Assembly (NCBI GenBank): GCA_016711125.1
Contig: JADJTQ010000002.1
Span: 124,001 to 188,000 of the forward strand
DNA: 64,000 nucleotides
Source: Saprospiraceae bacterium
GTDB lineage: Bacteria; Bacteroidota; Bacteroidia; Chitinophagales; Saprospiraceae
Direction of reading: 5' to 3'
The notes below the pieces were generated by a model, which was not told where the DNA came from, did not search any database, and saw nothing but the letters and a program-made list of their open reading frames with translations. Both the position numbers and the translations under genes were made by a program. Below, one piece after another: positions 28,149 through 35,796 of this stretch (positions within the stretch are counted from its first letter, which is position 1; each line of letters begins with the position of its first letter).

Positions 28149-29753
28149 TTATTTACTGTACTGTTTACCGATCTCAGATGCCAGCGTTTTTAGCGTATTA
28201 ATGGCCTCATCGGTCATCTTTCCTTCTCTGAAGGATTTCAAAACATCCGGATTACGATGCGTAAGGGTTTGCAGGAATTGCTCTTCAAATTCTTTTACTT
28301 TATCCAATGGGATGTTTTTCAGCAGACCGGTGGTGCCGAGATAGATAATAGCCACCTGTTTCTCGACGGGCACTGGACTATATTGGGGCTGCTTCAAGAT
28401 TTCAACATTACGGGATCCCTTGTCAAGGACTGCTTTTGTGGCTGCATCAAGGTCACTTCCGAACTTAGAAAAAGCCTCAAGTTCGCGATACTGTGCCTGG
28501 TCAAGCTTCAAGGTGCCAGCAACTTTCTTCATCGATTTGATCTGGGCGTTTCCACCGACCCTGGATACCGAAATACCCACGTTGATCGCCGGTCTGATAC
28601 CCGAATTGAAAAGGTTGGATTCCAAAAAGATCTGGCCGTCAGTAATTGAAATAACGTTCGTTGGGATGTAAGCTGAAACGTCACCGGCCTGAGTTTCAAT
28701 GATAGGTAGTGCTGTTAGTGATCCCCCTCCCTTTACCAATGGTTGACCTTGCTCATCCTTAGCCTCTCTGAGTGAATCAGGAAGGTCATTCATATTTCGG
28801 GCGATATCATCATTATTGATCACCTTGGCCGCACGCTCTAGAAGTCTTGAGTGAAGATAAAACACATCACCCGGATAGGCTTCGCGACCGGGAGGTCTGC
28901 GTAATAGGAGAGACACCTCACGATAAGCCACCGCTTGCTTCGATAAATCATCATAAATGATCAGTGCAGGCCGGCCTGTATCTCTAAAAAATTCTCCAAT
29001 CGCAGCACCTGCAAAAGGTGCATAAAACTGTAATGGAGCGGGATCAGCTGCAGATGAGGATACAATGACCGTATAATCCATGGCTCCCCGATCCTGCAGT
29101 ACCTTGGCCACCTGGGCAACGGTCGATGATTTTTGACCAGATGCTACGTAGATACAAAATACGGGTTCACCTCTATCATAAAACTCTTTCTGATTGATGA
29201 TGGTATCGACAGCGATAGCCGTCTTGCCTGTCTGCCGGTCACCAATGATCAACTCTCTCTGGCCGCGGCCGATCGGAATCATAGAATCAATGGCTTTGAT
29301 ACCCGTCTGGAGAGGCTCACTCACTGGTTGCCTGTAAATGACACCGGGAGCTTTACGCTCAAGCGGCATTGGATATCTTTTTCCTTCAATGGGGCCCTTA
29401 CCATCAATGGGTTCTCCCAAAGGGTTGACTACCCGACCTATCATGCCTTCACCCACATCGATTGAAGCAATCAAACCGGTGCGCTTGACTGATGAACCTT
29501 CTTTGATCCCATCGCCCGATCCCAAAAGTACAACCCCGACATTATCTTCTTCAAGGTTAAGAGCAATGGCTTGAGTACCGTTATCAAACAGGACCAATTC
29601 ACCTGCCTGCACCTGACTAAGACCATACACCCGGGCGATTCCATCTCCCACTTGCAGTACGACACCTACTTCCTCCAGTTCAGTTTCTGTCTTAAATCCT
29701 GACAATTCCTGTTTGAGGATCGCTGATATTTCATCGGGTTTTACATCAACCAT
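28149..29753 (-). CDS. atpA: ATP synthase F1 alpha subunit
   Basis: 534 residues with the non-catalytic nucleotide site GDRQTGKTAIAVDTI, the arginine-finger region IRPAINVGISVSRVGG and the N-terminal VGDGIARVYGL crown. It forms the alpha3beta3 head with AtpD, which is not in the window. It lies between atpH and atpG with short gaps and has no frame errors. Confidence 0.98.
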   Translation of the reverse strand: MVDVKPDEISAILKQELSGFKTETELEEVGVVLQVGDGIARVYGLSQVQAGELVLFDNGTQAIALNLEEDNVGVVLLGSGDGIKEGSSVKRTGLIASIDVGEGMIGRVVNPLGEPIDGKGPIEGKRYPMPLERKAPGVIYRQPVSEPLQTGIKAIDSMIPIGRGQRELIIGDRQTGKTAIAVDTIINQKEFYDRGEPVFCIYVASGQKSSTVAQVAKVLQDRGAMDYTVIVSSSAADPAPLQFYAPFAGAAIGEFFRDTGRPALIIYDDLSKQAVAYREVSLLLRRPPGREAYPGDVFYLHSRLLERAAKVINNDDIARNMNDLPDSLREAKDEQGQPLVKGGGSLTALPIIETQAGDVSAYIPTNVISITDGQIFLESNLFNSGIRPAINVGISVSRVGGNAQIKSMKKVAGTLKLDQAQYRELEAFSKFGSDLDAATKAVLDKGSRNVEILKQPQYSPVPVEKQVAIIYLGTTGLLKNIPLDKVKEFEEQFLQTLTHRNPDVLKSFREGKMTDEAINTLKTLASEIGKQYSK

Positions 29754-29781
29754 GTTTGTATATTTTAAATTTTGATGTTAA

Positions 29782-30321
29782 TTAATGACTAAATTGCTTA
29801 CGCAACTCCTTGAGTTTGGATGCCATACTTGAATCGTATTGCTTACCTTCAAATTCCAGAGTGAATCCACCAATCAAGGCCGGATCAACAATGAGGTTTA
29901 GTTCAAGATTTTTCTTGGTATCAAGAGAACCTGTTAGCTTTTGCCGGATACTTTCCAGGGCATTTTCACCTAAAGGCACTGCGGTCTTGATGACCACGGT
30001 TGAAATCTGCTTGTATGCTTTATATTGCTCAATGAAGGCATCAACTATTTCGGGCAAATAAATTTCCCGGCCTTTCCGGATCATGATCTCGAAAAACGAG
30101 GAGGTAGTTGCACTCAACTTTCCCGAGAATATTTTTTTAAAAATGGATAATTTTTTACCGGTTGAAATGATCGGACTCTTGATCATCAACCATAGATCTC
30201 GAGATCGCAATGCACTTCGTACATATTGCATGTCGGCAAGAATCTGCTCGATTTCACTTCGTTCGATGGCAAGATCTAAAACCGACTTGGCATACCTGGT
30301 GGCTATTCGCTGAACGGACAT
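29782..30321 (-). CDS. atpH: ATP synthase F1 delta subunit
   Basis: 179 residues in the OSCP/delta pattern: RIATRYAKSVLDLAIE at the N-terminus, FFEIMIRKGREIYLPEIVDAF in the middle and PALIGGFTLEFEGKQYDSSM near the end. Delta ties the b stalk to the alpha subunits. It follows atpF by 13 bp. Confidence 0.95.
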   Translation of the reverse strand: MSVQRIATRYAKSVLDLAIERSEIEQILADMQYVRSALRSRDLWLMIKSPIISTGKKLSIFKKIFSGKLSATTSSFFEIMIRKGREIYLPEIVDAFIEQYKAYKQISTVVIKTAVPLGENALESIRQKLTGSLDTKKNLELNLIVDPALIGGFTLEFEGKQYDSSMASKLKELRKQFSH

Positions 30322-30334
30322 AGAGTGTTGTTTT

Positions 30335-30844
30335 TTACGATAGGTTTAAATCCTTGACCAGATTATCTACCAATCTTCGCTGACTTTCTTTATCCTTCAA
30401 CTCTTCCCGCAATAGTCTTTCAGTGATTTCAATGGCCAAAATGCCAGCTTGGTTCTTTACCTCGTTAATAGCATGTTTTTTCTGATTTTCGATTTCAAGT
30501 TTTGCTTGCTCTAAAACCTTACTGGCTTCGCTTTTAGCTCCTTCTCTCGCCTCTCTAACAATGGCGTCACCGGTTTCTTTAGCTTCTTTCAACATGCGCC
30601 CTCTTTCTTCTCTTGCCTGTGCCAAAAGAGCTTCGTTTTCGGCTTTCATTTTGGCCATTTCTTCACGCGTACGCACAGATTCATCCAATGCCCCCTGAAT
30701 GTCATGCTCTCTTTTTTTCAAAGCATCGGCAATTGGTCTGAAAGCAAACCGACCGACGATCAACCAAAAAAGGGCAAAGATGATGCATGACCAGACAAAT
30801 AACCCGATCTCAGGTTTGATTACGGTAAATTCTAAGAAAATCAT
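30335..30844 (-). CDS. atpF: ATP synthase F0 b subunit
   Basis: 169 residues: one N-terminal membrane helix (LFVWSCIIFALFWLIVGRFAF) followed by a long charged coiled coil of about 120 residues ending ERLLREELKDKESQRRLVDNL. This is the peripheral stator stalk. A 97-bp gap containing a hairpin (30885-30915) separates it from atpE. Confidence 0.95.
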   Translation of the reverse strand: MIFLEFTVIKPEIGLFVWSCIIFALFWLIVGRFAFRPIADALKKREHDIQGALDESVRTREEMAKMKAENEALLAQAREERGRMLKEAKETGDAIVREAREGAKSEASKVLEQAKLEIENQKKHAINEVKNQAGILAIEITERLLREELKDKESQRRLVDNLVKDLNLS

Positions 30845-30884
30845 TTAGCTTGAATTATGATGATTATTTCTTTAAAAAGTAGAG

Positions 30885-30915
30885 GACCGGGACAACCAAC
30901 CGTTGTGAGCCGGTC
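30885..30915 (-). promoter_or_regulatory. Intercistronic hairpin between atpE and atpF
   Basis: On the minus strand GACCGG pairs with CCGGTC and, inside it, ACAAC pairs with GTTGT around a five-base loop; the two stems are separated by a small asymmetric bulge. A run of five T follows six bases later. This could be a leaky terminator or an mRNA stabiliser that lets the cell make more c subunit than the downstream subunits. Confidence 0.6.
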
Positions 30916-30941
30916 ACTCATTTTTTTGCCAATGGGCTGTA

Positions 30942-31145
30942 CTATAGAATGTACGATATAATGATTGCAATAAGCGCAGCTCCTTCAACAAGAGCGGCCA
31001 TCAGGATCATGTTTGCACGAATATCGCCTACAGCCTCAGGCTGTCGAGCAATAGCTTCCATAGCTTTAGCACCAATATTACCGATACCAATTCCGGCACC
31101 GATAACTGCTAAACCCATTCCAATAGCGGTAAGTGAACCAACCAT
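30942..31145 (-). CDS. atpE: ATP synthase F0 c subunit
   Basis: 67 residues with two membrane helices. Helix 1 has the glycine motif GAGIGIGNIGAKAMEAIARQPEA and helix 2 has the ion-binding Glu in ALVEGAALIA. Sodium-type c subunits usually have Gln in helix 1 and Ser/Thr after the Glu; here the positions are Ile and Gly-Ala, so a proton-coupled ring is expected. 24 bp after atpB. Confidence 0.97.
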   Translation of the reverse strand: MVGSLTAIGMGLAVIGAGIGIGNIGAKAMEAIARQPEAVGDIRANMILMAALVEGAALIAIIISYIL

Positions 31146-31169
31146 TTTAATTAGTTATTTAAAAGTGAA

Positions 31170-32429
31170 TTAATGATGATGTTCTTCTATAGCGGCACCA
31201 ATATATGATGCTGTTAATATTGTAAATACAAAAGCCTGAATAAAAGCCACCAACAACTCAATGGCCATCATAAATATGGTGAGTGGAACTGACACGACAA
31301 CTCCCAGAGAAGCCCCACCCAGGCTTTCACCTGATTTTCCAAAAATAAAAATGAGCCCGATAAAACTTAATACCACAATATGTCCTGCCGTGATGTTGGC
31401 AAAAAGTCGCAGCATGAGCGTAAATGGTTTAATGAATAAACCCAAAATTTCAACTGGTGTGATAATAACTGCCTTGATCGCAGCCGGTACACCAGGCATC
31501 CAAAGCACATGTTTCCAATATTCGCTTTTTCCATTGAAGTTGACCACAAAAAAAGTAAACAAGGCCAGTGCCATAGTGAAAGCCAGGTTGCCGGTTACAT
31601 TGGCTCCTCCAAAAAATGGAATCTGTCCAAACAGGTTAAGAGCGAGAATAAAGAAAAACAAAGACATTAAAAACGGCTGATATTTAGCCCATTTATCACC
31701 TAAAAAGGGCTTGGCTACTTCATCCTGGATAAACAAGAACATGGGCTCCATAAAAGATTGAATGCCTTTCGGTGCTTTACCTTCCCGCTCTTTATACGAC
31801 CTTGCGATGCCTATAAAGATCCAGGCCAAAAAGGCAAAAACCAGGATCAGGGCAACCACATTTTTGGAGAGCGAAAAATCGTAAAATGACGAAATACCAC
31901 CTCCAAATAGGCCCCCGTCCATTGCACTTCGCGAGTCCAGAGGGTAAGCCTTTCCCTCATAACAAACAGAGGCATCATCGCCTTCGTGGGCAAACCCTCC
32001 GATGATTACTGATTCTTGGGGAAATGATGGATCCACAACCCGTTTTACCGAACCTGCATCCAGAACATATCCTTTATAGGCTTTATGACCGTCGCCGTGA
32101 CCCCGAAAGTCAAACTCAAATCTACCAGCTGAAAAGATCTCCAGACCATGATCAGGAGCATACAAAATGCAGGGAAGCGGAAAATTAAATGGTCCAATCG
32201 AAAACACATTCGGATTGGCAATGTGATGAAAGGCCGTGGCCGCCGGATCAAACTCTTCATCATGGTGACCAGCATGACCGCATAGATCACCGACCTCGTG
32301 ATCAGCAGTAGATGCCTCCTCGTGAGTGTTTTCTTGATTCTCGTGTTGTGTAAATCCAGGGGTAGCGGCACCCACCAGAAATACAGTCAAAAACATGAGA
32401 AGCGATGGAAATTTTGTTGAAAGATTCAT
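31170..32429 (-). CDS. atpB: ATP synthase F0 a subunit with long N-terminal extension
   Basis: The C-terminal part is a standard a subunit with the essential Arg in LMLRLFANITAGH and the final helices VAFIQAFVFTILTASYIGAAI. The first 180 residues are extra: a signal-peptide-like segment, a His/Glu-rich stretch (ADHEVGDLCGHAGHHDEE), and a region including a FEFDFRGHGDGH block. Total 419 residues against about 240-270 in Enterobacteria. Extended a subunits are known in Bacteroidota. The protein ends EEHHH. First gene of the operon, with a TAnnTTTG box at 32461-32468. Confidence 0.96.
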   Translation of the reverse strand: MNLSTKFPSLLMFLTVFLVGAATPGFTQHENQENTHEEASTADHEVGDLCGHAGHHDEEFDPAATAFHHIANPNVFSIGPFNFPLPCILYAPDHGLEIFSAGRFEFDFRGHGDGHKAYKGYVLDAGSVKRVVDPSFPQESVIIGGFAHEGDDASVCYEGKAYPLDSRSAMDGGLFGGGISSFYDFSLSKNVVALILVFAFLAWIFIGIARSYKEREGKAPKGIQSFMEPMFLFIQDEVAKPFLGDKWAKYQPFLMSLFFFILALNLFGQIPFFGGANVTGNLAFTMALALFTFFVVNFNGKSEYWKHVLWMPGVPAAIKAVIITPVEILGLFIKPFTLMLRLFANITAGHIVVLSFIGLIFIFGKSGESLGGASLGVVVSVPLTIFMMAIELLVAFIQAFVFTILTASYIGAAIEEHHH

Positions 32430-32460
32430 AGGTATTTTGACCCTGCCTTAAAATTCGGCA

Positions 32461-32468
32461 CAAAGGTA
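32461..32468 (-). promoter_or_regulatory. -7 promoter box for the ATP synthase operon (TACCTTTG)
   Basis: Exact TAnnTTTG match on the minus strand, 31 bp before the atpB start codon. Confidence 0.65.
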
Positions 32469-32674
32469 TGATTTTAAACATTTTATCGTAATCTTCTACT
32501 TCCTTTTTTCTCGCATTTTCAAGGAGATTGTTTCTATGTCAAAGATTTGACAATGGGTCATTGCTTAAGCATTGTTCGTTGTACCTTCCCCTCCCGACAA
32601 TTTTATTCTTTGATTGTGCTAACTGCGCAACCATTATTGGCTTAGAAGTACATAATTCCCAATTTTACTGGGAG

Positions 32675-32709
32675 ACTGGTTGAAATAAACAACCTCATGT
32701 ACAACCAGT
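32675..32709. repeat. Inverted repeat with two competing pairings
   Basis: ACTGGTTG (32675-32682) is perfectly complementary to CAACCAGT (32702-32709). The same GGTTG can pair instead with a nearer CAACC (32690-32694). The two hairpins exclude each other. No gene is adjacent. Confidence 0.45.
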
Positions 32710-32952
32710 ACGTCTTTAAATTCCGGCACTCCGAGACCAATCCACGAACTATACGAGAGGTCTCTTTTCACTTCTCCTTGCTGAGATCGGTGAGTTTTTT
32801 TGGATTACAGATAATCGTGGTACTCTTGAAGAGATTTAATTTCCCTCAAAACATCATTCTATCCTATTTGACGAACTCTGTTGATATCAGGTGATTAAAT
32901 GATGACCCTGGTCATTACCTCCAATAAAATTTGTACTACACCATCCTTACCT

Positions 32953-33678
32953 CTAATCTATGTTGATAAACATTGGGATTGTTGCATTTGCTTTGTCTAT
33001 TGGTCCCGCTATTCTGCCGAGTATGATCGCATTATTATTAGTGCTTGAGAGTGCCATTTGACCATTTATTGCCAAACCAATTTTATCGCCAATTTTTCCA
33101 TTTGCTACTAATGGCAAACTGCTTATTTTGACTGCTGGCGCCAAGCCTCCGGTGATGATAAGCAGATAGCCTTCAGAGGTAATCACACCTGAAACTGGTG
33201 CAAAATCAACATAATGATTGCCATCACCTTTGGGATCAACCGTTTCAGCCAAAACTGCCAGTTTGGCCACGCCAATAACACCATTCCAGTTATCAGCATC
33301 AACTCTAGCCACTGCCAGCATCGGCATACCGTTATCTGGCGATGAGGTAATGCCAACCATTGCGACTAAATCACCTGGCTCAATAGTTTTTTTACCAATG
33401 TTGAAGGCGATAGTCTGGATGCTTCCTGAGCGATTAGTAACTGAAGCTGCGCTGATACCGGCTTCACCACCAAAATATGCATCATACCAACCAGAGTAGC
33501 CTTTCACATACATGCTACGATAGATTGTGCTCTCTATGAATGCGCCGTAGCCCTGGCTACCGGTTCCAAGTGCATAAATACCACGGTCATTCTCAAAGGA
33601 GCCGGCGTAATCAGATTGACCATAAGCACTGACCAAACCGAACACTAAAAGAAAAAGTAATATTAATTGTAGCCTCAT
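32953..33678 (-). CDS. Exported beta-rich protein of unknown function
   Basis: 241 residues with a signal peptide (LQLILLFLLVFGLVSAYGQ). The C-terminal 150 residues follow a pattern: EPGDLVAMVG, GVIGVAKLAVL, APVSGVITSEGYLLIITGGLAPAVKI, IGDKIGLAINGQMALSS, ILGRIAGPID. This order recalls the C-terminal domain of repetitive exported proteins related to the peptidase-G2/intramolecular chaperone-like group, but the likeness is from memory. The N-terminus has GIYALGTGSQGYGAFI, suggesting a surface beta structure. Promoter box at 33742-33749. Confidence 0.6.
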   Translation of the reverse strand: MRLQLILLFLLVFGLVSAYGQSDYAGSFENDRGIYALGTGSQGYGAFIESTIYRSMYVKGYSGWYDAYFGGEAGISAASVTNRSGSIQTIAFNIGKKTIEPGDLVAMVGITSSPDNGMPMLAVARVDADNWNGVIGVAKLAVLAETVDPKGDGNHYVDFAPVSGVITSEGYLLIITGGLAPAVKISSLPLVANGKIGDKIGLAINGQMALSSTNNNAIILGRIAGPIDKANATIPMFINID

Positions 33679-33980
33679 ATTTTTTTGAAGTTTGAATAGA
33701 GTTATTTTGCTGGTTGTAAATCAATCAATTTAATAGTTTTTCAAAGATAAACTGGTAATATATTAATTCGATCATAACATCTTTCCCCGCTATTCGATGC
33801 AATCTCTTTCTCACTCTACTCTCGCTGGGGCCGTTGAGACCCAGGAGTGCTTTAGATTGCAGGTGATCCTGGCGCTCACGATGAGATTCTATTTCCATTG
33901 CAACTTTCTATTCTATTCGATGCAGCCTCTGCGAGATCAATGCACTTTGCGAGCGGTTACAATTTTAGTCCCTTTTATAG
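33679..33980. other. Intergenic region of 302 bp
   Basis: Contains the -7 box at 33742-33749 and two copies of ctattcgatgca (near 33790 and 33915) separated by about 125 bp. No gene seen. Confidence 0.4.
33742..33749 (-). promoter_or_regulatory. -7 promoter box (TATCTTTG) for the exported protein gene
   Basis: Exact TAnnTTTG match on the minus strand, 63 bp before the start codon at 33678. Confidence 0.6.
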
Positions 33981-35615
33981 CTAGTTCAAATATTTGCCGA
34001 CGATTGGCATTCTTCTACCCATTCCAAAGGCTTTGGAAGATACCCGAAGCACAGGTGGCGTCTGAAAGCGCTTAAACTCATTGATATTAACAAGTCTTAA
34101 GATGCGTCTTACCAGCTCCTCTTCATAACCCATCGCAATTATCTCACGAGGACCCAACTCCTTCTCGATGTACTGAAATAAAATCACATCCAGAATGTCA
34201 TAATCTGGTAGTGAGTCAGAATCTTTTTGATTAGGCCGGAGTTCAGCACTAGGTGGTTTACTAATCGTATTTAATGGAATGATTTCTTCATCTCGATTGA
34301 TGTAATTTGACAATGCATAAACCTCCGTTTTATATAGGTCCCCGATTACGCTAAGACCGCCTGCCATGTCGCCATATAGAGTACCATAGCCTACTGCGGC
34401 CTCACTTTTATTGGAGGTATTTAGGAGGATGTGGCCAAACTTGTTGGACATTGCCATCAGGATGATACCCCTGCACCGTGCCTGAATGTTTTCTTCAGTT
34501 ACATCAAAAGGCAGATCTCCAAAAATCGGCTTAAGGGTTTCAGTAAATCCTTTATAAGAATGCTGAATCGGCACGACATCGTAAATCAGCCCAAGATTCT
34601 TAGCTAAAGCAATAGCGTCATCAATCGAATGCTGTGATGAAAACTCTGATGGCATGAGGACCACCCGCACATTTTGAGGTCCCAGGGCCTGAGCAGCCAG
34701 TACTGCCGTAAGCGCCGAATCAATCCCTCCCGATAGACCCAGAATCGCTTTTTTAAAGCCCAGCTTTCCGAAGTAATCGCCTATACCCAGTATCAATGCC
34801 TGGTAGATTAATGGCAATTTATCTTTGGTCTGCAGTTGATCTTCGGTATTTTGCTGTACTTCCTCCAGGTCAAATACGCGAACTATCTCTTGAAAATAGG
34901 GCAATTCCAACACATGTCCGGTAGGTGATATAGCCATGGATCCTCCATCAAAGATGATTTCCGTTTGCGCTCCCACATTATTGACATAAAAGAGAGGTAG
35001 TTTGTATCGAAGTGCGTTTTGGCGGATGATGTCCACTCGCTCCTGACTATGGGTATAGTCAAAAGGAGATGCTGAGATATTGATCATTAAATCGGGCCCT
35101 TCCGGCATCATCTCGTCCATTGGACAAACCGTATAGAGTGGATTCTCATTACCAATGTTCCACATGTCTTCACAGATGGTGAGCGCTATTCGCTTGCTCT
35201 TAAAGGTAAATGTATGAAACTCATGTGCAGGTTCAAAGTAGCGATCTTCATCAAAGATATCATAGGTTGGTAGTAAAGTCTTTTTTGCCTGATGGATCCT
35301 TTGCCCATCGACCAGTACAAACCCGCTATTATGTAAATCCTTGCCTTCCGCTTTCGGATTGACTGCCGGACTGCCCACAATGATCCCAATATCGTACGAA
35401 TGTTTTGCCAATTCATCGACAATTTCCTCTGCTCGCCTGATAAAATCTCTGAATTCGAGAAAGTCACGGGGCGGATAACCACAGGTGGCCAACTCCCCAA
35501 AACAGATCAGATCAGCACCTTGTCTTTTTGCTTCCTCTACTGCTTGCAGCATTTTATAAAGATTACCCTCAAAGTTGCCAATGTGGTAATTGAGTTGTGC
35601 CAGGGCAATACGCAT
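33981..35615 (-). CDS. nadE: Glutamine-hydrolysing NAD synthetase
   Basis: The N-terminal nitrilase-type glutaminase domain has its triad: Glu41 (FGELATCGYPPR), Lys112 (KTLLPTYDIFDE) and Cys148 (TICEDMW). The C-terminal synthetase has the ATP loop LGLSGGIDSALTAVL and the NTSNKSEAAVGYGTLYGDMAGG segment. 544 residues, complete. It converts deamido-NAD to NAD with ammonia channelled from glutamine. NadC (39674-40534) of the same pathway lies 4 kb away. Confidence 0.97.
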   Translation of the reverse strand: MRIALAQLNYHIGNFEGNLYKMLQAVEEAKRQGADLICFGELATCGYPPRDFLEFRDFIRRAEEIVDELAKHSYDIGIIVGSPAVNPKAEGKDLHNSGFVLVDGQRIHQAKKTLLPTYDIFDEDRYFEPAHEFHTFTFKSKRIALTICEDMWNIGNENPLYTVCPMDEMMPEGPDLMINISASPFDYTHSQERVDIIRQNALRYKLPLFYVNNVGAQTEIIFDGGSMAISPTGHVLELPYFQEIVRVFDLEEVQQNTEDQLQTKDKLPLIYQALILGIGDYFGKLGFKKAILGLSGGIDSALTAVLAAQALGPQNVRVVLMPSEFSSQHSIDDAIALAKNLGLIYDVVPIQHSYKGFTETLKPIFGDLPFDVTEENIQARCRGIILMAMSNKFGHILLNTSNKSEAAVGYGTLYGDMAGGLSVIGDLYKTEVYALSNYINRDEEIIPLNTISKPPSAELRPNQKDSDSLPDYDILDVILFQYIEKELGPREIIAMGYEEELVRRILRLVNINEFKRFQTPPVLRVSSKAFGMGRRMPIVGKYLN

Positions 35616-35758
35616 TTGATCACGTTGTTTAAGCTATCAAAAATCGTAAATAATTAGATAACCAAACCCTCATTGATTATCAAAAGATTATACTTGTTCA
35701 CTAATTCGCCCGGACTCACCATCTGATACGTATGCCAAAAAGGTATATGAATCTTTTG

Positions 35759-35766
35759 TAGTTTTG
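35759..35766 (+). promoter_or_regulatory. -7 promoter box for dnaX (TAGTTTTG)
   Basis: Exact TAnnTTTG match, 30 bp before the dnaX ATG. Confidence 0.55.
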
Positions 35767-35796
35767 AGCACTCCATCAATATTTTAACCTGCATAG

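Larger units (their letters stand above)
32430..32952. other. Intergenic region of 523 bp upstream of atpB
   Basis: It holds the atpB -7 box and the inverted repeat at 32675-32709. A 65-codon open frame on the plus strand (32697-32894) shows no recognisable protein features. I found neither an atpI nor an atpZ gene here. Confidence 0.5.

Noticed and set aside
32697..32894. 65-codon open frame on the plus strand in the atpB gap
   Set aside because: No signal, motif or plausible start context; amino acid make-up looks random.
33797..34075. 92-codon open frame overlapping the end of nadE
   Set aside because: Mostly an antisense shadow of nadE plus intergenic sequence.
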